NCBI GenBank assembly: GCA_018398765.1
Contig: JAHBMJ010003283.1
Span: 66,798-91,742 of the forward strand
Direction: 5' to 3'
DNA: 24,945 bases
Source of the DNA: Chromera velia
Taxonomy: Eukaryota > Sar > Chromeraceae
In this document: one piece after another, positions 1 through 11,521 of the stretch
Position numbering within the stretch: the stretch's first letter is position 1
How the letters are laid out: each line of letters begins with the position of its first letter
Translations under genes and position numbers: made by a program
The notes under the pieces: generated by a model
The model's database searches: none
The model's input: only the letters and a program-made list of their open reading frames with translations
Told to the model about the DNA's origin: nothing

Positions 1-6
1 TCTCTC

Positions 7-50
<44 letters not shown>

Positions 51-58
51 CCTGACAG

Positions 59-1025
59 GGGCGGGAGGCGGTTGTCTTGCATCCCAACAGCTCTGCAAAA
101 AGAGAGTCCAATGATCACTCTGGCATTCTCATGTCGTTGCAGATGGAATTCATTTTTGAGAGGTACTCTGTAGGCATTCGTGGGCGACACGGAAAGGCCA
201 CAGGGGTGGGGGAAAACAGACAGTCGTCGGCTGAGTTGGATGAGGAGGGGAACCTCCTTTCTGTCATGGCGGTGCCTTCAACTCTCTTCGTGCCGTTCTT
301 GGTCGACGTCTCCTGTCTGCATATGCTTGTGGTCAGTTGGGCGGTTCGTCGATCTGTCGGTCGGTCCAAAGGCTCATTGAAGTTCGGGGGATTTCAAAGC
401 AGGCAGAGAGGGACTGTAGAAGGAAAAGACATGCAGTGAATGGAGCAACAAAGCGTTGGGACGGAAAGAGAGCGGAACATTTATTGGTTTCTCGTCCGGG
501 CAAAGGACCAAAGTGGTTAATGACGCATGGATAGACAGACTCATCGGAAAGCTGGAAGCAAGTCAGAGGCCCTACCATCTGTTTCTTCTCTTCTTTTCTT
601 TGCAGGTGAAAGAGGTGCGAAAAGTTCAAAACGAAAGCAAAGGGGCGGAAGGCAGAGAGGATCAGAACAAGAGAAAGAGCAAGGCCGTGGTTTCACTTGT
701 GGAGGAAGAACCCGACACAGCAACCAATGGAGAGAGAGGAGGTCAGGGAAAAGACGGGGAGGCACAGCTTGAACGAGGGGAAGGCCAAAACACACTACCA
801 CGAACGTCTGCTTTTTTTACTCCCTTGAAGCGGACCATGCACAGAGCAGCCAATCTACCATCACGAGCAGATATCTTCAGGTGGTTTTGTAACTCGTATG
901 TCGTGCCTCTCTATCGTGCGCTTCTCTTGGCGCAGCAACTTGAGCCAACTAATCTTGAACGGATTCAAGAAGAAGCATCCAAATGTGAAAAGATTTTTGG
1001 GCCTGGGATTTACGGCCGCCAGTAG
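59..1025 (+). CDS. 3' end of an unidentified intron-containing gene (gene A)
   Basis: Two exons can be followed: 59-331 (after a (TG)n tract and CCTGACAG acceptor) and 606-1025 (after a TTTCTTTGCAG acceptor). The intron is 332-605 with a GTCAGT donor, and phase is 0 on both sides. Together they encode about 230 residues ending in TAG. An alternative acceptor at 142 would begin the first exon at 143, where an ATG lies, so 143 could even be a start. The first exon encodes a segment containing FIFERYSVGIRGR. The second begins with a charged, low-complexity K/E/G-rich linker and ends in a more globular tail with RADIFRWFCNSYVVPLYRAL and the final residues GPGIYGRQ. I do not recognise the family. 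The 5' part lies outside the window. The gene is convergent with gene B. The exon structure is fairly secure; the function is unknown. Confidence 0.6.
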
Positions 1026-1729
1026 TTGCGATTGACGTGTTTCACAAAGATTCCAACCTTTTATCACTCATACAGTGCATACATATTATTGCGACCATAC
1101 CATTAAAATTTGTTTTTATGTAGAAAGTTAAAAAACCTATCTTCTCCGATTTGTGTCATTTAATACGAAATTGGATACGTGAGATTTATTGTTTGGAAAT
1201 AATCTTGTAAGTTTTTTTTTTTAGTAGATATTACTAGTATGTGTATACATATATATTTTTTGATTATACATGGGTATACACAACTTAAAGCTATTACAAA
1301 AGTTTGCGAGTAGGTTTGCTAGCTTTAGTTTATGTCCTACTTTACGAGGGCGACCTCTATAGTAAGACAACACGGCGACAGTGCTCTAGGGCACCACCAA
1401 ATCACTTCTCACTTAATCCTAAAAGTTAGGCTAAAACTACACCACAATTGAAATTGTAAACCAATTTACTCCTGTTACTAACATATGTAATATAGCTTGG
1501 CTAGCGAAGTTGCCAGCTGGCCTTTGTAAGACTTAGCCTGGTTTGAGGCCTGGACCACGGTGATACAACGTTGATTTTTGCGGTGCTTACCGTATCATTG
1601 CAGTGGTGCCAGTGGATCGTTAACTAAGTGAATTTCTGAGTACGTTCTTGATCAGAACATTGGAACATACATGCAAGAATAGACGGCAAAATTGAGCCGT
1701 TTTTTATGACCAACATGCATCCCCTCTTC
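1026..1729. other. Convergent intergenic region, AT-rich
   Basis: This is the space between the stop of gene A and the stop of gene B on the other strand. It is AT-rich, with T-runs and TA steps around 1210-1260, and should hold both 3' UTRs. I see no canonical AATAAA signal and no convincing open frame or repeat. Confidence 0.5.
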
Positions 1730-3934
1730 TTACCCATCAGTCTCCATCGTCACATCCCCTCCCAGATTTGCTTCTGCACCTTTCTTTCCGGCCTCCTCTT
1801 CGTCATCTTCCCTTGCTCTCTTCCTACCGCCCCCCTGCTCTGAATCCAGCTCCGCTGCTTGAAACTGCTGCTCTGCTCCTTCCTGTCTGCCACCTGCCCC
1901 GTTTGCCAGCACATCACTCGACGGAACAGATCCCAATTCTGCCCCCGCAGCTGCAGCTGCTGGCATTTCTCCCGGCGGTTCGACCAATGGGGACGCTGCC
2001 GCTGCCACTGCAGGCTGCTGAAGTGGGATGATGGGCGAGGGGCTTGGAGAGGGGGGGCGCTGCGGTTCTGGATCGTCGATCGCTCCGGCGCGAGGGATGA
2101 GGCAGACGGAGAAAGGGCCGGCAGGAATCAGCACCATCTCACCCCCAGCACTCCAACACACAGTCCAGTTCTGTGAGAAGAGAGGAATGAAGGAGTGACA
2201 GCGGGAGAGAGTCACAGGAGGAAAAATGAAATAATTAACCAGGACAACGACGAGACACACGCACCAACGCAGTCGAAGCCTCTGAGAAGACCTGAAAAAT
2301 TTTTCTATCTGACTTTTTTTTTTTGCTTCCTTCTTCTCTCTCCTTCTTCTTTCCATTTCTTTTTTTTTTGCTTCGTTTCTCTTTTTCTTTCTCCTCTCTC
2401 TCTCTCCCTGTTTCCCTCCTTTCTTTCTTTGTTTGTTTGTTTGTTTGTTTGTTTCTTTGTTTCTCTCTTTCCATCGTTCTTTTTTTCTTTTTCTCTCGCC
2501 TTTCTTCCCTTTGATTTTTGACCGATCCATCCATCCATCCATCGGCCGAGGGGGTCTCCGGTGCCTCCCTCAAGTTCATAATTAGATGACACAATTAATA
2601 GGAAAAAGCTAATTAATTAGATGATGGAAGAAGAAAACTGAAGGTGAAGCAGGTCCTCTCATGAAATGTACACAAACAGCACTCAACCGTGAAACACTGC
2701 ATGCATTTACTTTCATGCAGATTTTTTTTTCTCATGAAATGTACACAATGAAAGTATACTGTATGAAAGTAAACTCATGACAGGCACACAAACAGCACTC
2801 AACGGTGAAAGAGATTGAACGGAGGTCTGCGACTCTACTGTGCCCACAGGACTCTAGCTGAAGAAATCCAACTGCATTGAGGAAGCCAAAGGGATCGCCT
2901 CCAAGTGGAAGAGAGAGGTAAACCTCGAGCAACGATGCTATGTGGCCTCTCCCCTCACCTGAGCTCAGCAGAGAATCGAGCAAACCCAAAGAAACCAACC
3001 AAACAAAGTGAGAGAGAGACGGCGGACGTACCAGGGTAGGAACAGAGCCCAAACTCCTCTCAGTGTACAGGCCCTTCACAGTCGGGGTCCACAGAGCAAC
3101 CTGAAGGAACGTAGAGAGAGGAGGGAGGGGGACACGCAACTTCCCGAGGCATATTTCACAGACACTCCCTCAGCACTACTTCGCCCACATTCCTATTCGC
3201 ATCCATCTGAAGAAAAACCTAATTGCTGCTAGGCCTCAATCCCGGGGATCCGTGGAAAGGTGAGAGCAGGGCGGCAAATTCACCTAGGGCCGTTTGTTCG
3301 CGCAGACAGACCAACACTAGGCATTCATTCATGTGCAGAATGAATAAATGAAACAGGTGCACGGGAGCGAGGCTGTTTGCATGGGAGGAGGGGAACATCC
3401 TTCCTTGCCTTGACGGAGGAGAGGGCCTTCGTTGGGTTGATCGGCGTGTTGAAAATTAAAGAACTAAAGAAAAAGAAGCTTTCCTCCTTCCCACCATGCA
3501 TGTGAACGTTCAACACGCGCTTCAGCATCTCCACTCCGTTCTCTCTCTTGAACTTCTTCGTCTTCTCCCCATGCACTGACTGTCCGGATACTCAAGCAGA
3601 ACCGTCATCATAAGTCTTAATTCTCTCTCTTGCTTTTTCGACTCCCTCGCCCACTGACCTTTCCGTCTGTGTCCAGTGAGATGAATCTATTTTTCCCCTC
3701 AGAGGGCTCAGAGGCGAGACTGACAATCCACCCGGCCCTGACTTTCTGGACGACCGACTGGAGGACTAGGCCCCTGCAGACAGCAAGGCATGGGCAGCCA
3801 GCCAGGCAAGCAGGCAGGCAGGCAGGCAGCCAGCCAGGCAGGGAGGCAGGAAAGGACGACAATGAGACACGGACGGAGAGATGAGTCAAACACACACAGA
3901 CGCACACACAGACACAGACACAGACACGCACGCG

Positions 3935-3993
<59 letters not shown>

Positions 3994-4517
3994 TCCGGAA
4001 GAAACAAGAAAAGAAAACATTGAAAAAGAGACGGGAGGAAGGAAGAAAAGAAGGAAAGAAAGAAAGAAAGAAGGAAGGAAGGAAGGAAGGAAGGAAGGAA
4101 AGAGAAAAGAAAGGAAGGAAGAAAGGAAAGAAAGTAAGAAAGAGTAAGAGGAGAGAAAGAGAGAAAAAAGGGAAAGAAATCAAGCGAGCGAAGGAAAAAG
4201 GAAAGAAAAAAGACAGTCAGAAAGAAAAGAAGAGAATACCATGGCAGAAAAGACAGTAATATTCACCCATGCAATCTCGAATGGATAGGGAAAGTCACCT
4301 TGATGTTCGATCTCAACCAAATCAGCTCCCTGTCTCACCCCCGCTCTGCCTCCGTCGCCCACCCACCGACTCACTCGTACAGTTTGTAGATCACAAGATG
4401 GCCGCATTGGGTTCCTGCCACCAGCTGCTTGTTTGCAGGCACGAAGGCGAGTGACCGGACTCCCAGATTCGATGCTGCCGGTCCAACGGAGAGAAGCACA
4501 ACAGACACACACACGCA

Positions 4518-4567
<50 letters not shown>

Positions 4568-5812
4568 TGAGAGACGCGTCTTGCAAAGAGATTGAGAGAG
4601 CCAGGGTTGGAGACAAGAAGACTTTGCACCAGAAGCTTTGGACCCCAAACATAAAAAGACAGGAGCAGGGCATCATGGAACAAGGTAAGAAGGAACCAGG
4701 GAGCCGTGCGTGCCATAGGGCTCTTAGAACACGAAGGTCACCAGAAGGCGACGAAAGCAAACCAAAGCAAAGCAAGTTCACAATTGAGGCTCTCCACTGA
4801 ACGCAGCAGAATGAAAGGCGAATGGATTGCCAATAGAATCCAGTCAAAAGGCAAACAGACAAGCGCAGTCTTGAAGGCTCTTCAGTTCTCTCCCCCCCTT
4901 TGAGAGAGGAGCGTTCTGCTGAGAAACCACGAAACATCGACTGGAGAGAGAGGAAACCTGAGTGATCCAAGGTCAGATGACTCAAGAAAGCTGCCGCATT
5001 TCCTTCTCCCTCCCTCGATCCTTCCTTTTCATTCCATCCATCCATGCACCGATTGACTTACTGACCAGGTACTTGTCTTGCGTGGACTTGATTTGTTTTC
5101 TTGTCAACGATTCTGTTCCTCGCCCATATGAATATTCTCTCTTCCGAGCTTCCATTGGTGACGCAGATCTGGCCCCGTTCGTCAGCTCCTGCAATCAGAA
5201 GAGGGGGTGAGTCCGGACGCCCCCCCTCTGACAGCACCTTCCTCGGAGGGGAAGAGATGATCTCCTCTCGAGGCCCCCCGGGCTCCCGCTGCTGCATGTC
5301 CAGGTGTACCACCTGCAACGGGGGGGGGCATGTGAGGGCAAATGGAGAGCATAATCCTCCTCGCGGCTGAAAGAAGGAAGCGGACGGCTCTGCTGCCATG
5401 GGGCTGCAGCACTACAAGCAAGGTGAAAAAGGGGGAACAGAACGTCACAATCTTTCGACAGAGGAGGGGTTGTCTCGTGGAAGCGCAGAAAAAGAAAAAG
5501 AGACGGGGGATGCGCTCAGAATCGGTCACAGCCAGCCTGAACCGAAAACGGCCCTGTTTACTCAGGTCTTGCTGGCTACCTTGCAGGTGCTGTCACCGAT
5601 TCTGAGAAGGGCTTTTTCTGCTGACTGCACGGCGTCTCCCTTCATTTTCTCACTGACCAAATCTGCTACTCGCGAAAAAGAAGAATAGAACAAAAAAGAA
5701 AAAGAAAGAAAAAACCAGGGAACAAATAGAATAAAGGAATGAAGAAACAAAAAAAGGAGGGAAAGAAAGGAAGGAAGAAAAGAAAGAAAGAAAGAAAGAC
5801 AGACAGACAGAC

Positions 5813-5847
<35 letters not shown>

Positions 5848-5862
5848 AAAGAAAGAAAAAAA

Positions 5863-5898
<36 letters not shown>

Positions 5899-7772
5899 AG
5901 GATGGGAAAAAAAAAGAAAAAAGGAAGAGAAGAAAGAGATCTACCTCCGAAGGATTTGGGAGGGGCATGAAGGCTGCGGCAGCCATTGCCGAGAAGAAGA
6001 ACCCCGGTTTGTCATGCAGAGTTCCTGCAGGCAGGCAAAAAAAAAAAAAGGAGAAGAAGAACCCCGGTTTGTCATGCAGAGTTCCTGCAGGCAGGCAGGC
6101 TCCATCACAACACCACCATTGGAAGGAAGGAGGGAGGGAGTAACGCAGCAAGGTAGGGTGCCATTCAGACAGGGAGGCCTGGAAAGGAAAGAATGGGACA
6201 AAATAAGTCAAGAAGAAGGGTAAGATGGACGTCCTGTCGCAGAAATGAATCATTCAACAGAAATTAAAAGTTGACAAAACACATGCAACAAAGTTTTTTT
6301 GCCTCCCAGGGGCTCTTTGTCGTTTGGCGAGGAGAACAAAGACGTATGTACTACCCTGCACTCGCTGACGGACTGCTTGTGAGGTCAGACTAACGTTTTG
6401 AGAGGACTTCGAAGCCTCCGGCGTCGGAGAGCCTGTAGACTTCTATCGACCCCTTGCCCCCTCCAATTACCTGGACGAGGGAAGGGAGAACTTGTGCAGA
6501 AGAGAAAGAAAGTCCGGGGGAGGAGTAGTATTTATTCGCTTTTGCATGTGAAAGCCAACGAGAGGATAGTCACAAACCAGCTTCATGCACGTGGGTGCAC
6601 AGAGGAAAAAGGGAGAGGGAAGAGTCAAGGAGGGAAATGGGAGACGAAAGAGAACAGATGAACAACGAGATGACGAATTTTCAAGGGAACTATCTTAAAG
6701 ATTCCTCTAGGAGGAGCCGAATGCGAAAGAAAAAAGAAAGAGCTGACGGACAGACACGCGCACTGTCGCACGGACTGACCAGTCTGCAGTCCACGATTTG
6801 CAAGAATATACTTCCAACTGCACGAAAACAAAAAATGCAGCGTCAATCGCCATGCATCGCCATTCAAACTCAGCGATCACAGGCCGCCGAGACATGAAAC
6901 CAAAGGATCCTACGTACACAAGGAGACAAGTGTAAGTGCTCAAAACCACTCTCCACACTTGCACAACCAAATTGCCCAATGGACAGACGAACAGACTCAC
7001 ATCTGTTCCGTGTGTCGAGTTCCCCAACGTCCTTGTATCCCCCTCCTACATCATCAGCCTTCCAAATCCGCACCCTCCCAAGGCCATTGGCTGCCACAAC
7101 CCCTGCGAGCACATGCAAGGGGCAGGGAGAAAAAAGCAGAGGAAAAGCGAAAGAGAGCTCGAGAAAGTGAGAGACGCGCACACGTACTGACAAAAACAGG
7201 CAAAAGAGCGGCAAAGACGGGAAGAGAGGGGTGCGTGGTAGGTTATAAGGACGGGAGACGGGCCACTGACATCTGCATCCAGGCGACGCCACCAACGCCT
7301 TGGCGTCCTCCAGCCCCGCGCCAACTCGACCCGCAAAATCGCTTCCCTTGTCTCCGATCTTCCTGCATCAACAGGGGAGACAGAATGACGTGTGCGGAAG
7401 TCAAATTATTACTCTAAATGAAGCGAGACGGCAAGACACGAACTGTTCACACACTCACCAGAGTGACACCTCATGTTGATTCGCAGTCACGACGTGAGTG
7501 TCTGTGACTGCGACCGCACGCAGACGAAATCTTAGGTTCTCGCTTTTGACGTCTGCCTCTTCGTACAGAGTGTCGACCCTTTTTTCCCCGCGTTCCATCG
7601 TAAGAATACCTCTCTTAGCTAGCGAACAGACGGAGACGGCCAGCAATTCCACAGTTATACCCTGCAGTCTGTCAGACCGTGGATAAATAAAACAGGCCGC
7701 GCTGGTGTAGTTGCAGTTAGCGATAAGCAGCAGTACAAGGCATTGTGATCGACAGGGAGTCTGTTGAGTCAA
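1730..7772 (-). CDS. WD40-repeat (beta-propeller) protein, 12 exons (gene B)
   Basis: Minus-strand exons: 7772-7459, 7362-7271, 7102-7001, 6817-6780, 6470-6395, 5662-5580, 5312-5066, 4474-4375, 3773-3659, 3100-3032, 2857-2804, 2170-1730 (TAA). All eleven introns are GT-AG and codon phase is kept at each junction; split Trp codons form at two of them. The product is about 576 aa from the ATG at 7772, or about 518 aa from the ATG at 7598, which I cannot exclude. Blade-like strands ending in aromatic/hydrophobic pairs are at about 93-105 (HVVTANQHEVSLW), 136-149 (WVVAANGLGRVRIW), 181-196 (RLVIGGGKGSIEVYRL), 273-298, 333-349 (KQLVAGTQCGHLVIYKL) and 381-393 (FISLDTDGKVALW). Residues 431-576 are Pro/Ala/Gly/Glu-rich, with a likely nuclear localisation signal (RKRARE then DDEEE) near 546. 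It is probably a nuclear scaffold protein; the WD40 subfamily is not assigned. Confidence 0.8.
2293..2545. repeat. Polypyrimidine tract with (GTTT)n and (CCAT)n in the last intron of gene B
   Basis: The plus strand is a T/C tract with (GTTT)n near 2429-2452 and (CCAT)n at about 2526-2541. It lies in the 633-nt last intron of gene B, so here the coding strand is purine-rich, unlike most other introns in the window. Long Lys/Glu- or Phe/Ser-rich open frames over it are repeat artefacts. Confidence 0.8.
2659..2812. repeat. Partial direct duplication around the exon 11 donor of gene B
   Basis: The motif ACACAAACAGCACTCAAC followed by C/G and GTGAAA occurs at about 2669-2694 and again at about 2787-2810. 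A second word, CTCATGAAATGTACACAA, occurs near 2658 and 2732. On the minus strand the copy at 2787-2810 carries the GTTGAG donor of exon 11 (2804). The 2669 copy changes one base next to that donor. Confidence 0.6.
3791..4250. repeat. Compound microsatellite in gene B intron 8
   Basis: From left to right on the plus strand: (GGCA)n near 3791-3850, (CA)n with a CG core at 3892-3970, (GA)n at 3970-3993, then GGAA/GAAA repeats to about 4250. On the gene B strand these read as pyrimidine-rich and end just upstream of the exon 9 acceptor at 3773. Their length suggests population-level length variation. Confidence 0.9.
4504..4564. repeat. (CA)n(GA)n microsatellite upstream of a gene B acceptor
   Basis: A CA-repeat run followed by a GA-repeat run lies about 30 nt upstream, in gene B orientation, of the exon 8 acceptor at 4474. 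It reads (TC)n(TG)n on the coding strand. Confidence 0.9.
5695..5935. repeat. (GAAA)n/(GACA)n microsatellite in gene B intron 5
   Basis: A GAAA-type array carries a CAGA/GACA interruption at about 5797-5815. On the coding strand it is a CTTT-rich tract leading to the exon 6 acceptor at 5663-5665. There is no AG between about 5940 and 5669 on that strand, so no extra exon can hide there. Confidence 0.9.
5991..6096. repeat. Tandem 46-bp duplication, period 60, with duplicated acceptor-like sites
   Basis: Positions 5991-6036 and 6051-6096 are identical 46-bp copies separated by an A-run and AAAGG. On the gene B strand each copy has an acceptor-like TGCCTGCAG followed by open sequence. I place the unit in intron 5: exon 5 joins in phase with exon 6 (5662-5580), whereas an 80-nt exon here would break the frame. 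Confidence 0.85.
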
Positions 7773-8201
7773 AGTGCGCTTAGCGGCTTAGGTGCTGCCA
7801 TGGTGCTGCCACCGTGCGGGTCTCACTCGCAGATTTTTTATCGCGGCCCATGCGCCGATCGAGCTAGGCCGGGCCCAGCTAGGTCTGATGGCCCGCGGCC
7901 CAATTAAGCTAGGGTGTGGGGCATTGTGGGGCATGCATGCCGGCCGGGGGCTGCGCGAACAAAAAAAGATATATGAGCTAGACTGAGTCTGACGCACGCA
8001 TGGTCTGCAGGAAGATTCCTCCGACAGCAATTCCCTTTTCGAATGCTTTTCGATGCTTAAATTTTCACTCGATCAACCGCGGAATTTTGAAGGAGTGCGC
8101 AAGTTCTGAGGCTTTCTTACTCACTTTGCTTTCGATTCTTCCACTGTTTTGTCTTCGACATCGTTGGACACCTCGCGTGAGTCTTGGGCTTTGATCGGCT
8201 G
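7773..8201. promoter_or_regulatory. Shared divergent upstream region of gene B and gene C
   Basis: These 429 bp lie between the upstream-most ATG of gene B (7772, minus) and the first ATG of gene C (8202, plus). The 7790-7960 part is GC-rich and carries two GGCCCA words each followed by a CTAGG word, plus the palindrome GCATGCATGC near 7931. A-run and ATATATG sequence follows at about 7962-7976. Both 5' UTRs and promoters must lie here or just inside, unless upstream non-coding exons exist. I cannot define transcription starts. Confidence 0.45.
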
Positions 8202-11200
8202 ATGATGATGGAGACCATTCGTGAAGAAGAGGGGGGGAACCGTGCAACACCATCGGTCTCATCTCTAGAAAGCAACTCCGACGCTCTGACCAGCATGCCC
8301 GATGGTCCCAAGGCAGAGCGGAAGAAAGTGGAACAAGATCTCCTTCGGCTCGTCAAAGAGAGACAGAAAGCGAACAGCCTCAAAAAGGAAGAGAATGACA
8401 AACACACCGACGAGACGCCCTCTTCAGAAAATCCTGACCCGGATACACGAAGAAGCTCCAAAGCCCCAGAGGACCAAAGGAAGGTCCTTGAGAACAAATT
8501 GAGAAAGATGATGGAAGCCAAGCAGTCAGGACAAGCTTCCAAACTCACAGAGGCAAATGAGGAATTCTGGTTTGCGGCTCGATCCGGTGACTTTGAAAAA
8601 ATCGAGCGTGCACTGATTAACGAGCCCGCTCTGCTGACGGCCCGAGATCCGCACAAGCACACTCTGCTCCACTGGTTTGCCCTGTCCAACCACCAGCCAG
8701 GGTTACAATTCCTCTTTGACCGGGATTTTGACGTAAATTGTCAGTCGGCCAACGGTCAGACTCCCCTCATGTGGGCAGCGTTGCGCGGTCACCTCAAGTT
8801 GATCTGCCGACTGAAGAACAAAGGCGCCGACCTCAACCTCACGGATTCTCTCGGCGCGACGGCAGCCATGATTGCGATCCAGCACAAGCAGCTTCTCGCC
8901 TTTCTTGTTTTGTACAAACTCGGTGCAGACATGCGAGCGGGGGACATCAATGGATGCTCGGTCACACACTGGGCGGCCTTCAAGGTGCGCGAAGGTCGAG
9001 AAATTTTACTTTTTCTTTTGTGTCTTGTGCTCCTCCTGTCCACGACGCATAGATTTCCCGAAAACCGCACATTGATTTGACTGTCTCGCATCTCTGTTGG
9101 GGTGGAGTGAAAGAGAGGTTTTTGTGCGTTGAATGTCTCTTCGTTTAACTATCTGGCTGCCGGCCTGCCTGCCTGCATGTCTATCTGCTTATCTGTCTGT
9201 CTGTCTTGAAACACAACATTTCTTTCTGTGAGGTCTTCTGTATCTCTACTGTTTCTGACGGACAAGGGCAGGAGAGAGTTTCGATTGTTGCACGTACGTT
9301 TCTACGGATGTGTCCCTGTGTATCTTTCTTTTCGTCTTTGTCTGTGTGAGTTCCTGCATTCAGGGTGAAGTTCCCTTCCTGCGGGTGATGAAGTACTTCA
9401 ACTTCGACCTCTCGCAGAGGGACAAGGAGGGCAAGACGCCCCTGCACAGAGCGGCCTCAAACGCACAGACTGCCTCGGCTCTCTGGCTGGCAAAGAATGG
9501 AAACATCGATATCGAGGCTGAAGATTCCGATGGGAAGGTATGTACTTTCTTTCCAGAAGGGTTTAATTTCCATGCAGCAGAGAGAGCAAACAAAAGATGT
9601 GCACAACAGAAGCGATGAGAGGAGTGGTTCAGATGATCACAGCTTTGGCAAAAAAAGGCAATACACATTGGTAAAAGGGAACAGAACACATCGACAGAAA
9701 TAAAACGCCCTCATTATCTTCCCACATACATGCAAGCCTGAGCACCCAACTGCGTGATTTATTGCCAAGCCAGGCAGACACAAGCAGGATGCAGGCAGGA
9801 AGCTCTACGCGGAAAAGAGACAGAAGCGTTACTGACGAGCCCTGCTTTTTTGAGCGTGTTTGCACACTTTTTTCTACCTATGGATACGGTTTGACATGTA
9901 TGGACGCATGCGCACATGTTTTTTCGTGTTTTTTTTATTTTTTTGCGTGCGTTGTCTGGCTGCCTGTGTGTGCAGAAAGCGGCAGATCTTGCCGAAGAGT
10001 ATCCCTCTCTTTCGAAGGCTCTGCGGAGTCTGGAGGCGCAGCGAAGACTCCAAAGCGCATCGGCTCAGCAGGGGGTGGGGGGGCAGGGGACCAGTCGTCT
10101 TTCCTCGCTGGTTCCTTTGGCGAGAGACATCGAAACTGGAGCTGTGGGAGCAGCAGCTGGTGACGATGCAGATGAGGACGGAGACGCAGCGGATGGCAGC
10201 GAAGAGAAGAAAGGGATTGCGGGACTGCTGAGCGTCGATGGTGTGAGACGGATGGCACAGGGAGGCTCCGGGAAAGGGGGGAAAAAAGGAGGATGGGTCC
10301 AGGTGTTTGTGTACACGTCCTTTCTGTTCGGGTCGATCTTCCACTTCCATTCTGCTGTCAGTCACCTGTTCCTACTTTATTAACGTGTGCGCATCTTTTT
10401 GAAAGGCAGCTCACCAAAAGGGAGTGGAGCGTGTCCCACAACGTGTCCTTGAATCCTTCTGAAGCCCCCAATGGGTCATGTTTCGTAAAGTGCAGCTGCT
10501 GTCTATGTTTTCCGCTTCCGTTCTGTCCTTTCATTTGCGTTTATTTTTCTTGATTCGACTCTGTTTTTACTCCGCCTGCCTTTTTCTCTTCTCGACTACG
10601 TCAATTCTTCGAATGTCTTCTCTCTTGTGCACGCTTTTCTTCTGGCCTTCCTTCGTCGATTTGCGGCCTCCTTCCTCTCTTCCTTCTTCCTTCTGGCCAG
10701 TGAATTCGTTTCCTTCCTCTCTTCCTTCTTCCTTCTGGCCAGTGAATTCGAGGGGTATTCATTGGTATTTATTCAGTCACTCAGTCATTGAATAACTCAC
10801 TCACTCGCTCATTCATTTAGCCACCCACCCACCCACCCATCGATTCGTTGATCTCTCATTGCTTGATTCTTTCCTCTTTCTGTTTGTCTGTCCGTCTCTT
10901 TGTCGGTCTCTTTTCTTTTCAGATGAACGGAGGCGCGCATCTCGGCTGGCTGAGCTCTCTCTTCCAGTTCCTCTACCCGATCGTGCTCGTCTACTACGCT
11001 TGCCTTCTGACGTCAGACCCCGGCACGATTCCGAAAAGGGACATTGGGAGCTCGGCAATGGAGGTCAGTCAGGCCGTGTTCAAGAGAGAAGTTTTTTTTT
11101 TTTTTAATGTTTTTTCGAATCCCCTCCGCAAAGCGCGATAGAGCAATGTAGGAAGCTCAACAATGCAGACCTGTCATATGCGTGAGGTCTGTATGTTTCT

Positions 11201-11487
11201 TTCATTCCTCCAGCAAGATTATGTATGCATTCATTTTCTTTCTTTCCATGTGAATGTGAGTGAGCAGGAACTTCTCGAACAAGTTGGGCGTGTGGAGAGC
11301 GCGAGCGACCAGGAGGTTCGGGAGATCGAGAAAGACCTAAGTGCCCTCTGCATGACATGCTGGATCTCCAAACCACTCCGGACGAAGCATTGCGCGTCAG
11401 TTCAGTGATTGATACATGCATGCACTAAGAAGTCGAATTGAATTGCTGCCAGGAATTCAACTCCTCAGAAGAGAAGTTGGGGGCCAA

Positions 11488-11521
<34 letters not shown>

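Noticed and set aside
3617-4259. Long Lys/Glu/Arg-rich (plus) and Phe/Leu/Ser-rich (minus) open frames
   Set aside because: They are translations of GAAA/GGAA and CA/GA microsatellites inside a gene B intron.
5218-5266. 49-nt intron inside gene B exon 7 (GTGCTG...ATTGCAG)
   Set aside because: Read-through keeps the WD40-like sequence LLIAGADERGQICV in frame and gives correct phase at the next junction; splicing would destroy both.
5945-6024. Extra gene B exon (LHDKPGFFFSAMAAAAF frame)
   Set aside because: It has an acceptor and a donor, but its 80 nt would put the next exon (5662-5580) out of frame, whereas exon 5 joins that exon in phase directly.
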